Source: DASWUZ01 sp036401375
GTDB taxonomy: Bacteria; Acidobacteriota; Terriglobia; Terriglobales; Acidobacteriaceae
Direction of reading: 5' to 3'
Assembly (NCBI GenBank): GCA_036401375.1
Contig: DASWVB010000012.1
Span: 186,001 to 250,000 of the forward strand
Length of the DNA stretch: 64,000 nt
Within the stretch, counting starts at the first letter, position 1, and each line of letters begins with the position of its first letter. Both the position numbers and the translations under genes were made by a program. The notes under the pieces were generated by a model. The model was not told the origin of the DNA. It saw nothing but the letters and a program-made list of their open reading frames with translations, and searched no databases. Of the stretch, positions 34,182-43,033 are shown in pieces.

Positions 34182-34964
34182 ATGCCGCTGATCGCCCGCC
34201 TGGACTCCGTCTCGAAGATGTACGGCAGCTTCGCGGCGCTGAAGCAGGTCTCCGTCGACCTTGAGCGCGGCTGCTGCTATTTGCTGCTCGGGCAGAACGG
34301 AGCCGGGAAGTCGACCCTCCTCCGCGTCCTGGCTGGACTGCTGAGGCCCACCTTCGGCCGGGCATACGTCTTCGCGGACGCCAGTAAAACGCCTAACACC
34401 CACGCCCAGAATTCCGAGCTACCGGCAGACCAGCGCCACCGCATCGGCTACATGAGCCACGCACCGATGATGTACGACGAGCTGAGCGCGGCCGAGAACC
34501 TGCGCTACTTCGCCGGCCTCTATGGCGAGCGCAGCGCGCTCACCCCGGACGACGCCCTCAAGGCCGCGGGCCTAGACCCGGCGCTGGCGCGCCCCTTCGG
34601 CCAGTACTCGCAAGGGATGCGACAGCGTGCTTCGCTGGCGCGCGCCCTGATCTCGCGGCCCGACCTGCTGCTGCTCGACGAACCCTTCTCCAACATGGAT
34701 GCGGCCAGCGCCGCGCAGATGATCTCGCTGCTGGCGCGTCTCAGGTCGGAGGGTCGCAGCATCCTGCTGACCACCCATCAGAGGGAGCTGGCCGCTCCCC
34801 TCGCCGACTACTTCCTCACCCTGCACGACGGGCGTGTGCTCGCCCTCGAGCGCGCATCGAATACGGCCCCTCAGACCATTACCGGGACGGTTCCCCGCTC
34901 AACCACCCCTGATGACTCAATGCCCATCTCGTTGCCCGGGCTGCATCCGGGGCTGCAGGCATGA
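34182..34964 (+). CDS. ccmA: Heme/cytochrome c maturation ABC ATPase CcmA
   Basis: 260-residue ATPase of the CcmAB complex, which releases holo-CcmE from CcmC. Walker A LGQNGAGKSTLLR, signature YSQGMRQRASLARAL, Walker B LLLLDEPFSNMD and switch His in LTTHQRE are intact. The C-terminal 30 residues after VLALERA are Pro/Thr-rich and not family-typical. The stop overlaps the YbaK-like gene as ATGA. Confidence 0.93.
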   Translation: MPLIARLDSVSKMYGSFAALKQVSVDLERGCCYLLLGQNGAGKSTLLRVLAGLLRPTFGRAYVFADASKTPNTHAQNSELPADQRHRIGYMSHAPMMYDELSAAENLRYFAGLYGERSALTPDDALKAAGLDPALARPFGQYSQGMRQRASLARALISRPDLLLLDEPFSNMDAASAAQMISLLARLRSEGRSILLTTHQRELAAPLADYFLTLHDGRVLALERASNTAPQTITGTVPRSTTPDDSMPISLPGLHPGLQA

Positions 34965-35491
34965 GCAGCGCCGGAAAGCTCGGCGCCGGAGGAGCCGCAG
35001 CGAAGACCAACGCGGCCAGGTTTCTCGATTCCCTCGGAATCGCCTACCAGCTGCAAACTTATCCTGTTGATCTTGAAGACCTCTCCGCCCCTGCGGTCGC
35101 GGCCAAGATTGGCATGCCCCCCGAGCAGGTCTTCAAAACGCTGGTCTGCGTAACCGCGGGCGGCGAACACCTCTTCGCCGTCATCCCCGGGAATTCTGAG
35201 CTGAACTTCAAGAAGCTCGCCCATGCCGCCGGCGTTCGCAGCACGGAGATGGTCCCCGTCAAAGATGTGCAGCCGCTCACCGGCTACATCCGCGGCGGCG
35301 TTACGGCCTTTGGCGCTCGCAAGCCCTTCCCCGTCTACCTCGATGAGACCGCGGAGCTCCTCGACGTCATCTCGGTCTCTGCCGGCGTGCGTGGCACCCA
35401 ACTGGTGCTCTCGCCAGCCGATTACATCCGCTCCGCTCAGGCCACTCTCGCTGACCTCACCAGGTCGGTGGGCCAGGCAAGGCCAGCGTGA
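34961..35491 (+). CDS. ybaK: Cys-tRNA(Pro)/aminoacyl-tRNA deacylase YbaK/EbsC
   Basis: 176-residue editing-domain protein. YbaK removes Cys mischarged on tRNA-Pro. Family landmarks are the N-terminal NAARFLDSLGIAYQLQTYPVD, the catalytic Lys region VFKTLVCV, FAVIPGNSELNFKKLA and the TGYIRGGVTAFGARKPFPVY strand-loop. Position is the odd point: 4-nt overlaps (ATGA with ccmA, GTGA with ccmB) place it inside the ccm operon and imply coupled translation. Confidence 0.92.
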   Translation: MSSAGKLGAGGAAAKTNAARFLDSLGIAYQLQTYPVDLEDLSAPAVAAKIGMPPEQVFKTLVCVTAGGEHLFAVIPGNSELNFKKLAHAAGVRSTEMVPVKDVQPLTGYIRGGVTAFGARKPFPVYLDETAELLDVISVSAGVRGTQLVLSPADYIRSAQATLADLTRSVGQARPA

Positions 35492-36156
35492 GTCCGCCCC
35501 TGCTGACCCACCTCGCCAAGGACCTGCGCCTCGAGTGGCGATCGAGAGACGCGATCAACTCCATGCTCTTCTTCGCACTGCTGGTGGTGGTGCTCTTCAG
35601 CCTCGCCTTCGACCCGACTCGCGACGTCTCCCGCCAGATCGCCGGCGGCATCGTCTCCGTCGCGACCATGTTCGCCTCTGTCACCGCACTCAACCAGGCG
35701 TGGGCAAGGGAGATTCGCCACCACGTCCTCGACGCCCAGCGCATGACGCCCGCACCGCCGTCGTCCCTGCTGCTGGCCAAAGTCATCGCGAACTTCCTCT
35801 TCGTCACTGTCATGCAGGTGCTGCTCGCGCCGCTCTTTGTCATCTTCTACAACCTGCGCTCGGTAGGCCCGGCCTGGCAGCTCGCCATCGTGTTGCCGCT
35901 GGGCAGCTGGGCTCTGGTCGTCAACGGCACCTTCTTCGCTGCGCTCTCGATCCGTACCCGCAACCGAGAGCTGCTGCTGCCTTTGATCCTGTTTCCGATC
36001 TTCATCCCGGCGCTGCTGGCGATGGTCTTGGCGACCACCGGGATCCTCACCGGCGAGTCCGACCCATGGCTCTGGATACGCATGCTCGCAGGCTACGACA
36101 TCATCTTCACCGCCGCCAGCCTGCTGCTCTTCGAGACTGTCCTCAACGCGGAATGA
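35488..36156 (+). CDS. ccmB: Heme exporter permease CcmB
   Basis: 222-residue permease with six helices that pairs with CcmA. N-terminal HLAKDLRLEWRSRDAINSMLFF and the helices around FALLVVVLFSLAFD and LPLGSWALVVNGTFFAALS fit the family. The start is GTG at 35488, overlapping the ybaK stop. Confidence 0.92.
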   Translation: MSPPLLTHLAKDLRLEWRSRDAINSMLFFALLVVVLFSLAFDPTRDVSRQIAGGIVSVATMFASVTALNQAWAREIRHHVLDAQRMTPAPPSSLLLAKVIANFLFVTVMQVLLAPLFVIFYNLRSVGPAWQLAIVLPLGSWALVVNGTFFAALSIRTRNRELLLPLILFPIFIPALLAMVLATTGILTGESDPWLWIRMLAGYDIIFTAASLLLFETVLNAE

Positions 36157-36270
36157 GAAGCTTCAGTGCATAGAAATGAGGCGGCCGCTGCTCTTCAACA
36201 CTCCAACGGCTGTCCGCTCTCATCCAGCGGGAGAGCGGCTCGCTGCTACACTTGTATCGGAGAGTAGGGA

Positions 36271-36987
36271 ATGAAGTTCTACCGCAGCGCATGGCTCATC
36301 GGGACGCTGGCGCTGCTGGTCTACGGCTTTCGAGTCGCCATGTACGGCGCGCCCACCGAGGCGACCATGGGCAACATCCAGCGCATCTTCTACTGCCACT
36401 TCCCGGCGTGGATTGCGATGTCTCTCTGCTTCGCCGCCAACCTGATCGCCTCCATCGCTTACCTCTCCTGGCGCAACAGCAACTCCTTGCGCGCGCTCAA
36501 ATCGGACGCTCTCGCACTCGCTACCGCCGAGATGGGAGTCATCTTCTGCCTCGTCGGCCTTGTCACCGGCTCGCTCTGGGCGCGCCCCGTCTGGGGCATC
36601 TGGTGGACATGGGATGAACGGCTCACCTCCACCCTCGTCCTGTGGCTGATCTACGTCAGCTACCTGCTCTTGAGGAACTTCGCCGAGGGCCCCCAGATGC
36701 GCACGCTTTCCGCCGTGCTTGCCATCTTCGGCTTCCTCGACATCCCCATCGTCTACATGTCGACCCGCTGGTGGCGCACCCAGCATCCCGCCCCGGTCAT
36801 CCTCGGAGGGCCAAACTCCGGCCTCGACCCGAGCATGTGGTCTGCCGTCTGGTGGAACCTCGCAGCATGGGTGAGCTGGGGCGCCTTCGTCGTCGTGAAT
36901 CGCTATCGCCTGGAGCGGGAACGCCAGCGAGTCGACGAGATTGCCGTCCTGCGGGCGCTCGAACCGGCCACAGAGGTCAACCGATGA
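36271..36987 (+). CDS. ccmC: Heme exporter CcmC
   Basis: 238-residue membrane protein of the heme-handling family. The Trp-rich loop WGIWWTWDERLTSTLVLW binds heme, and conserved His residues flank it (YCHFPAW near residue 45 and a later RWWRTQHP). GGAGAG lies upstream of the ATG. CcmC loads heme onto CcmE. Confidence 0.93.
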   Translation: MKFYRSAWLIGTLALLVYGFRVAMYGAPTEATMGNIQRIFYCHFPAWIAMSLCFAANLIASIAYLSWRNSNSLRALKSDALALATAEMGVIFCLVGLVTGSLWARPVWGIWWTWDERLTSTLVLWLIYVSYLLLRNFAEGPQMRTLSAVLAIFGFLDIPIVYMSTRWWRTQHPAPVILGGPNSGLDPSMWSAVWWNLAAWVSWGAFVVVNRYRLERERQRVDEIAVLRALEPATEVNR

Positions 36988-37021
36988 ACTGCCCTGATAC
37001 CCTCCACTGCGAGGGCGCAAG

Positions 37022-37213
37022 ATGGTGATTCTACAGGCTGCGTCCGTCTTCCCCTGGGACACTGCGAACGAATCCGCCATGTCCCACCGGCACCTCATGC
37101 TTGCTTACGGCTTCGCCTGGGCCCTGCAGCTCGCCTACCTGCTCTCGGTCGTCTGGAGACGCCGCAACCTTCGCAAGGCCCCAGCAGTCGACACCCGCAA
37201 GGACAACCACTGA
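37022..37213 (+). CDS. ccmD: CcmD-like small membrane protein
   Basis: 63 residues with one helix (MLAYGFAWALQLAYLLSVVW) followed by a basic tail RRRNLRK, as in CcmD, which stabilises the CcmC-CcmE-heme complex. GAGGG lies 7 nt upstream of the ATG. Assignment rests on size, topology and position after ccmC. Confidence 0.8.
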   Translation: MVILQAASVFPWDTANESAMSHRHLMLAYGFAWALQLAYLLSVVWRRRNLRKAPAVDTRKDNH

Positions 37214-37241
37214 GCTCTTCCGCTCACCATCCGGCCAGACT

Positions 37242-37805
37242 TCAAAAGATCCGGTAACTGACCCCGATGATGATTCCGTTGGGGTTGAGAGTCTTCGCCC
37301 CGCGAAAGTGGGTCCATCTCTGGTACTCATACTCCGCCCGGATCGATACCCTGGGGCGGATGCTGTAGTCTGCTCCCGCACCTGTGGCCCATACACCGTA
37401 GCTGTCGGTGTAAAACTTCGGGCGTACTGATGTGAAGTAGGGATAGTAGAAGTTACCGAGGCCGTACTCCAGTTTGGCGAACGGACGAAGCCCGTAAAAC
37501 TGCCCCACGCTGACGATCGGCCCGATAGACGCGGTCCGCTCGTGGACGTGGCTCACCTGGTTCAGGTTTAAGGGAAGCAGTTCGCCCTCGAGTCCGATGG
37601 TCGCGAGGCGGTAACGGTACGGCACATAATCGACGTAGGCGCCGAAGCCCTTAAGCCAAGTCAGTGTGTAATCGGGGTTGAAGCTCTGGAAGGTTCCCCC
37701 CAGCGTGAGGGACTGGGTCCTGACCCGCACCGCCTGTACTACCTGAGCCCGGCCGCTGATGCAACATGCTGCCAGCAGGGGTAAAACCAGCCATTTCTTC
37801 AACAT
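37242..37805 (-). CDS. Outer-membrane beta-barrel protein
   Basis: 187 residues with a signal peptide (MLKKWLVLPLLAACCISGRAQ). The alternating pattern of aromatic-rich strands (PYRYRLATIGLEGELLPL, YGLRPFAKLEYGLGNFYYP, RVSIRAEYEYQRW) and the terminal Phe of VSYRIF fit an OmpA/OmpX-like eight-strand barrel. The ATG at 37805 has GGAGG 10 nt upstream. Function unknown; expressed alone. Confidence 0.85.
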   Translation of the reverse strand: MLKKWLVLPLLAACCISGRAQVVQAVRVRTQSLTLGGTFQSFNPDYTLTWLKGFGAYVDYVPYRYRLATIGLEGELLPLNLNQVSHVHERTASIGPIVSVGQFYGLRPFAKLEYGLGNFYYPYFTSVRPKFYTDSYGVWATGAGADYSIRPRVSIRAEYEYQRWTHFRGAKTLNPNGIIIGVSYRIF

Positions 37806-38125
37806 AGTCCGAACGCCTCCGTGCTGATCTTCCTCTACCTTCGCCAATCGATTCTCGTCTCCCGCTTTGAGGTCGCCTCTACGCCCCTGATCTGCCGTTC
37901 GCGCGCCATCCTCCCGCAGCTCTTGCCGGCCGTTGACTACGCTCTCCAATCGGATGCACGAATCTGCTGCTCGGCATCCTATGTCTCTCGTTGCTACATT
38001 GATGTCGAGAAAATAATCAGGCGCACGGCGAGAGCAGACCATTAGCCTGATCAGTGTAACCGCTCATTCCGGATGACTTAGCCAGGAAACGCCGGTCCGG
38101 GCATCTGCCGTCACCGGCGAGCATG
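37806..38125. other. Intergenic region, no gene seen
   Basis: 320 nt between the start of the outer-membrane protein gene and the stop of the upstream minus-strand gene. It must carry the promoter and Shine-Dalgarno of the barrel protein. No convincing small gene, RNA fold or repeat was recognised. Confidence 0.5.
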
Positions 38126-38980
38126 TCACAGGCCGGAGCAGGCCGCCGAGGCGCTGCCGCACAGCGAAATGCCCCGCCCTACGAACCATATGTAGCAGCC
38201 GCCTAGAACTACCGCAGCCACCCACCATCCAGGCTGCGGCCGGACGACAAGGCTCTCTTTGGCAGCACGTGAGGGCATCAGGCTATCCATCCAGAGCATC
38301 CCCGACGAACCGCCGAACGCAGCCGCCACCGTAGAGACGAAGAAGAGCTTGAGTCCGAGCGGGTCGAGCGCCCCCGCGGCACAGCTGAAAACTCCGGCCG
38401 CGTAGTATGCATACCGCCCGACCACGTTGTAAGCAGAGGGAGTGGGAGCGAACGGCCGCACCCCAACCGCGAGCCATCGCACCACCAGCACATACAGGGC
38501 CGCGCCAAAGAGCACCAGGGCCACCCGTAGCGCACCCTCGTGCGGCTGATCCTTGATCACGTCATACCAGTCCCCAAAGCCGAACATGCCCGAGTACAGG
38601 AAGTACCCTGCACCGGGCAGCAGGTTCAAGGCCGCCAGGATCCACAAGAAGTAGTGAAGGTTTGCCCTCCCACCAGCGGCGCGCGACCCGAGCAGTGCCG
38701 CAGCTCCCACGATCAGGTTGACCACCGTTCCACCGGCAGCCACCACGCGGTCCGATCGCAGCGACGACAGGTGGTTGCTGGTCAGCATCGTTGGAGTCTC
38801 GCCGCGCAGCCACGCGACCACTCCGTGGCCCAGCCCCTCATGCAGCAGCGTCGCCAGCGCGGAAGCCACCACCGCCATACTCACGATCGTCGCGACACTG
38901 TGCCTCTGCGATACTCGCTCGTCCGTATCGCCGGCAACTCCGCTGCTGGGTTCCGAACCGGGTGTCATCGCCGCTGGCAT
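38126..38980 (-). CDS. Polytopic membrane protein with HExxxH motif
   Basis: 284 residues with about seven helices. The first contains LATLLHEGLGHGVVAW (His47-Glu48, His52), a metal-binding-like motif one residue longer than the HExxH of M50 site-2 proteases. A second region NLIVGAAALLG and AALNLLPGAGYFLYSG resembles the inner helix of M50-like proteins but lacks the canonical Asp. It may be a distant, possibly non-proteolytic relative. The ATG at 38980 has AGAGG 6 nt upstream. Substrate and role unknown. Confidence 0.75.
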   Translation of the reverse strand: MPAAMTPGSEPSSGVAGDTDERVSQRHSVATIVSMAVVASALATLLHEGLGHGVVAWLRGETPTMLTSNHLSSLRSDRVVAAGGTVVNLIVGAAALLGSRAAGGRANLHYFLWILAALNLLPGAGYFLYSGMFGFGDWYDVIKDQPHEGALRVALVLFGAALYVLVVRWLAVGVRPFAPTPSAYNVVGRYAYYAAGVFSCAAGALDPLGLKLFFVSTVAAAFGGSSGMLWMDSLMPSRAAKESLVVRPQPGWWVAAVVLGGCYIWFVGRGISLCGSASAACSGL

Positions 38981-39072
38981 ATCCGGCCTCTTGAGATGAA
39001 TTCTGAGACCGACCACGCGGGGCAGGCAGCAGTATGCTCGCACCCCGCTCTCTTCGAGGTGTCAGCCGTCAA

Positions 39073-39100
39073 AGGCGGGCGACATGACCTTCGCCCGCCT
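39073..39100 (-). terminator. Hairpin after the second TonB-dependent receptor
   Basis: AGGCGGGCGA (39073-39082) pairs with TCGCCCGCCT (39091-39100) around an 8-nt loop, just after the receptor stop at 39114. On the minus strand only a short T-run follows, so termination could need additional factors. Confidence 0.5.
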
Positions 39101-39113
39101 CTCGCCTGGGTCA

Positions 39114-42100
39114 CTAGAAGAACAGCTTGGCCGAGACCTGCAGCTGCCGCGCTCCATAGAGCAGGCCGCTGGTCGAGTTCTCAGATCGGAAGGGCGCCGT
39201 CGCGCTGACGTAAGGCGCGACGCAGCCGTTGAAGTTGGCATCCCCGGTCGCTGCCAGGGTAGGACAACTTCCCCCGCTGGGCAATTTGCCGCCCGGCGTG
39301 ACGTAGCTGAAGGCCGTCGTGTTCACACCGAAGATGTTGGTGTGGTTCATCAGGTTGAACGCCTCGCCGAGTATCTGGAAGCGGACCTGCTCGTGCAGGG
39401 CGAAGTCGCGGCTGACGCGGAAGTCGATGTTTCGCAGTCCGGGACCAGGGTAGGAGTTGCGCGCCACCTGGGGAGCTCTTCCCGCCGTCGCAGCACCGGA
39501 ACCGGAGCTGATCACCCCACCCGTCAGACCGCCTTCGATGCCGACCTTCAAGCTGGCCTGCGGGTAGCCGGTCAGCCCCGGCGTGATCGGGAAGCCGGTC
39601 GTCTCCGTCGCAGTGCCCGAGAAGAGGAAGCCATTGATCAGGTAGCGGGTCAGCACGAAGTTCTTGAAGAGCATCGGCTGGTAGACCACGGAGGCCCCGA
39701 AGTGGTTCCGCTGATCGAGGTCCGAGCGACCCTCCTCCGCCTTCAGATTGTAAGGATCGATGGGGGCGTCACCGCCGTAGAACGTCCCATACGCGCCCTG
39801 CACCTGGCCAAGGTCGGTCGCCTTGCTCCACGTGTAGTTGAGCAGTACCTCGAGGCCATGATCGAAGGGCCGCCGGACCGTCACAGCCATCGAGTTATAC
39901 CAGGAGTTCACAGCGCTGAACCCCGTATTGATCGATCCGTCGGCCGCAGTCAGACGCGCGGTGTAAAAAGGCAGCGTAATCTGCCGCGTCTGCGCTCCGC
40001 CGGAGTTGTAAATGGCGTAGTCGCGGGTAGTAGTTGCCCGGGCCAGGTTGCTGTCGACGAAGACAGGCAGGTGCAGCGCTCGCGTCCCCACATACCCAAC
40101 CGAGAGCGTTACCCTTGCCGGCATCTCCTGCTCGAGGCCGAGCTCCGCTTCATGCGCAAGCGGCGGAACGAAGTTAGGATCAAGGCCATGAAAGCTCGTG
40201 ATCAGCGCCGAGCCTCCGGGCGTGACCTGGGGTGCGGCGGCTCCGCTGAAGGGCGCTGCCAGGGGTAGACCCGGCGGCGTGAAGAGCACATTCGGAAATA
40301 CGGGAGCGCCTGTGCCTGCCTTGTAGCCGTTGAAGTTATAGTTCGTCTGATAGACGCCGTTTTCAACCCGCATCGCGTAGTAAGTGCTGCCCTGGGTCAA
40401 GGCCGCGAATATACCGTAACCGCCGCGGAACACCGTGCCCGGATGCGGATTGTACGCAAAGCCGAGGCGCGGAACTACCCTGTCCTTCACCGTCTTCAGA
40501 GATCCCGTGTAGAAGGTCGCAAGTGCCGAGGTTGCATTCGGGTGAGTCGGCTGTGGAGTAACTTGTAAGTCGTACCTGACTCCTAGATCAAAAGTCAGGT
40601 CTGGTTTTATCTTCCACGTGTCCTCGGCAAAGACGTCGTAGTTCTTCATCCAGAAATCATCTTTGCCGACATGGGTGATCGGGTCGTAGACCTGAGTGAA
40701 GGTCGTGTAGTGCGTACCGGCTGCAGGGTCGAGCGGGCTGGCAGGAAAGACGTCCCGCACCCAGTTCTGGAAGTTGCCTGTCGCCGTGCCGGCTGCGCTG
40801 TAAGAATAAACTCCGCCACCCTGGAAGAGGTTGATCATCAGCTCGTGGATGAAGTTCAGGTCGCCGCCCACCTTCAACGTGTGCCGTCCGTGCGTGGTCG
40901 ACAGGATGTCGGTGAACTGGATGCGATGCTCATCCGGCTCTGCAGTCCTCGGCAGGGCGTTCGGCATTCCATAGGTCTGCACATTGCCGATACTTACGCT
41001 CGGCCCCGGCGCATTGACCCCGGCCGTCTCGAGATCGCGCCCCCACTGCGCAATCACTTCGTTGGCCGTGTTCGCGGTGAAAGCCGAGCTCCAGTTCCCG
41101 ATCAGAAAGCGCTCGTGATAATTCGTAGTCCCGTTCGTGGTTATAGAAGAATTACTGACAGTAGGTCCGGGTGAGTAGCCGCTCGGCGACTTATAGTTCC
41201 CAAAATTGAAGTTGACCGAGATATGGTTGCGATCGTTCAACTGGTAGTCCAGGCGTGGAAAAAAGATGTCCTGCTTCTGCACGCGCGGATAACTTCCCGA
41301 CAAGCCGAGAAGATAATTGATAGCAGCAGTACACTGCGATGCCGAGACCAGCGGATTGCCGCTGCTGTCGTTGCACTGGGTAGGCGTAATGGTGCTGGTT
41401 GAGCTCGTGGGGCCGCTCGGGGTCAACGAGATATTTGCGTTCGAGGTATAGAGGATCGGAGCGACCTTGCGAAAGCCGTCGTAGGTGAAAAAATAAAAAA
41501 GCTTCTGATGGATGACCGGGCCCCCGACGCTGCCGCCAAACTGCTGCTGCTGGTGCACGGGCTGGGTCAGAAGCAAGGGACGGTGCTGAGTAATCCCCTG
41601 GAACTTGCTGTACGAATCGAGCGCATTAAGCGCCGGGTAGCGAAGGTAGTAGAAGAGGTCGCCGTGAGTAGCATTCGTGCCGGAGCGGGTGATCGCATTG
41701 ATCTGCCCCCCCGCTGCCTGCCCGAATTCGGCGCTGTAAACCGCGGTCTCCACCTGGAACTCTCTGATTGAGTCGAGACTATAGACATACGGCGCCCCGG
41801 AGGCCCGTCCGCGAGCCTCGGAGAAGAGCGCCTGGTTGTTATTGGCGCCATCGACGAGGTTGCTGTTGTAGAGACCGGATATCCCGCGGTAGCTCACCAG
41901 CCCGCTGGTGCCATCGGGAGTCACATTGGGCGTCAGCAGGGCAAAGCTCGTCCAGTTTCGGCTTGCCACCGGCAGGTTCTGGATCAGCGCCTGGTCGACG
42001 GTCTGTGACACCTCCGTGCGCTGCGTGTCGAGCAGCGGCGCGTCTCCCGCCTGCACGTCGACGGTCACTGCACTTGATCCCACCGCGAGCACGATATCGA

Positions 42101-42425
42101 GGGTTAGGTTCTGCCCCACCGTGAGGCTCAGATCCTTCTGATCGAACGCGTTGAAACCCCTCTGCGCGGCAACCACCTCGTAGGTTCCCGGCTGCAGAAA
42201 CGACGCTACATAAATCCCCTGGCCGTTGGTGTTGAGGGTGCGCGATGTTCCGGTATCCAGATCTTTGATGGTGATGCTCGCGTTGGGAATGACGCCGCCG
42301 GACTTGTCGGTGACCGTTCCGGTGATAGTTCCAGTAGCCGCCGTCTGGCAGAGTACGACGGCAGGGCAGATCGGCAGAAATGCCATAGCGGCGAGAGCAA
42401 GGAATGGCCTGAGTCTCTGCAACAT
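39114..42425 (-). CDS. TonB-dependent receptor, Oar-like, with carboxypeptidase-regulatory-like domain
   Basis: Outer-membrane protein of 1103 residues. The signal peptide ends near VVLCQ (about residue 25), followed by the regulatory-like beta domain (GTITGTVTDKSGGVIPNASITIKD, about 27-110), plug (RTEVSQTVDQALIQNLPVASRNW, then GISGLYNSNLVDGANNN) and barrel ending in VSAKLFF. It shares the overall plan of the receptor at 12996 but is shorter and clearly divergent. AGGAG precedes the ATG at 42425 by 5 nt. Substrate unknown; no partner enzymes adjoin it. Confidence 0.93.
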   Translation of the reverse strand: MLQRLRPFLALAAMAFLPICPAVVLCQTAATGTITGTVTDKSGGVIPNASITIKDLDTGTSRTLNTNGQGIYVASFLQPGTYEVVAAQRGFNAFDQKDLSLTVGQNLTLDIVLAVGSSAVTVDVQAGDAPLLDTQRTEVSQTVDQALIQNLPVASRNWTSFALLTPNVTPDGTSGLVSYRGISGLYNSNLVDGANNNQALFSEARGRASGAPYVYSLDSIREFQVETAVYSAEFGQAAGGQINAITRSGTNATHGDLFYYLRYPALNALDSYSKFQGITQHRPLLLTQPVHQQQQFGGSVGGPVIHQKLFYFFTYDGFRKVAPILYTSNANISLTPSGPTSSTSTITPTQCNDSSGNPLVSASQCTAAINYLLGLSGSYPRVQKQDIFFPRLDYQLNDRNHISVNFNFGNYKSPSGYSPGPTVSNSSITTNGTTNYHERFLIGNWSSAFTANTANEVIAQWGRDLETAGVNAPGPSVSIGNVQTYGMPNALPRTAEPDEHRIQFTDILSTTHGRHTLKVGGDLNFIHELMINLFQGGGVYSYSAAGTATGNFQNWVRDVFPASPLDPAAGTHYTTFTQVYDPITHVGKDDFWMKNYDVFAEDTWKIKPDLTFDLGVRYDLQVTPQPTHPNATSALATFYTGSLKTVKDRVVPRLGFAYNPHPGTVFRGGYGIFAALTQGSTYYAMRVENGVYQTNYNFNGYKAGTGAPVFPNVLFTPPGLPLAAPFSGAAAPQVTPGGSALITSFHGLDPNFVPPLAHEAELGLEQEMPARVTLSVGYVGTRALHLPVFVDSNLARATTTRDYAIYNSGGAQTRQITLPFYTARLTAADGSINTGFSAVNSWYNSMAVTVRRPFDHGLEVLLNYTWSKATDLGQVQGAYGTFYGGDAPIDPYNLKAEEGRSDLDQRNHFGASVVYQPMLFKNFVLTRYLINGFLFSGTATETTGFPITPGLTGYPQASLKVGIEGGLTGGVISSGSGAATAGRAPQVARNSYPGPGLRNIDFRVSRDFALHEQVRFQILGEAFNLMNHTNIFGVNTTAFSYVTPGGKLPSGGSCPTLAATGDANFNGCVAPYVSATAPFRSENSTSGLLYGARQLQVSAKLFF

Positions 42426-42579
42426 TTGGTCTCCTGAACTTGCGGTATGAGGTCTTGCTGAGTGTTGAGCTTGCCTGCCGGGTGTGTCCCGCCATGTGAG
42501 ACTTATGGGCTCATTGTGGCATGAGTTCGGCCCGGCTGCCGCAATATTGGCCTTGAAACCCGGTGAATTTCGACTCTCG

Positions 42580-42609
42580 TTGAATTCTGGAGGGCACGCA
42601 CTGCATACT
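42580..42609 (+). promoter_or_regulatory. Candidate promoter for the small membrane protein
   Basis: TTGAAT (42580-42585) and CATACT (42604-42609) are separated by 18 nt, about 85 nt before the ATG at 42695. Weak -10. Confidence 0.3.
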
Positions 42610-42694
42610 CTGAGCTGAGTCTTTAAGGATCGCGATCGGGTGCAAGCGCGGCGAACCAGCCGCCCCCCTGCCGGTTCAAAGACAGGGAGGCTCG

Positions 42695-42964
42695 ATGTTG
42701 CACGCAATTCCGCTCTGGATACTGGTACTCTCGCTCTTTCTGCCGCGCATCACCATGGCCCTCGCCTGGTTCGATCATCAGCTGCCCAGTGCCCACATGC
42801 CCGACCTGGCCGGGTTGCTGCTCTGGGCGCTTCTGCCCAGAGTGCTCATGCTGATCTACATCTACTTCAACCTGGGACTCGGCATCTGGTTCCTGGCACA
42901 TCTCATAGCGCTGATCCTGGTCTGGGGCGGCAGCGGCAGGCAGGCCTCCAACCGCTGGAGCTGA
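42695..42964 (+). CDS. Small hydrophobic protein of unknown function
   Basis: 89 residues with three hydrophobic segments (LWILVLSLFLPRITMALAWF, LAGLLLWALLPRVLMLIYIY, LGIWFLAHLIALILVW), predicting a three-helix membrane protein. GGGAGG lies 4 nt before the ATG. No family is recognised. It stands alone between divergent and convergent genes. Confidence 0.65.
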   Translation: MLHAIPLWILVLSLFLPRITMALAWFDHQLPSAHMPDLAGLLLWALLPRVLMLIYIYFNLGLGIWFLAHLIALILVWGGSGRQASNRWS

Positions 42965-43033
42965 TGCGGGTCGATGCCCTCATCCCAGCACGTTCAACGT
43001 CGCCCCGGGCCGCCTCGATCGGGTTACCAGCGA

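Noticed and set aside
38126..38980. Call as M50 site-2 protease
   Set aside because: The motif is HExxxH and the second conserved Asp region is missing, so only a motif description is given.
39084..40268. 394-codon plus-strand open frame
   Set aside because: Antisense to the C-terminal barrel of the second TonB-dependent receptor, with Arg-rich composition typical of shadows.
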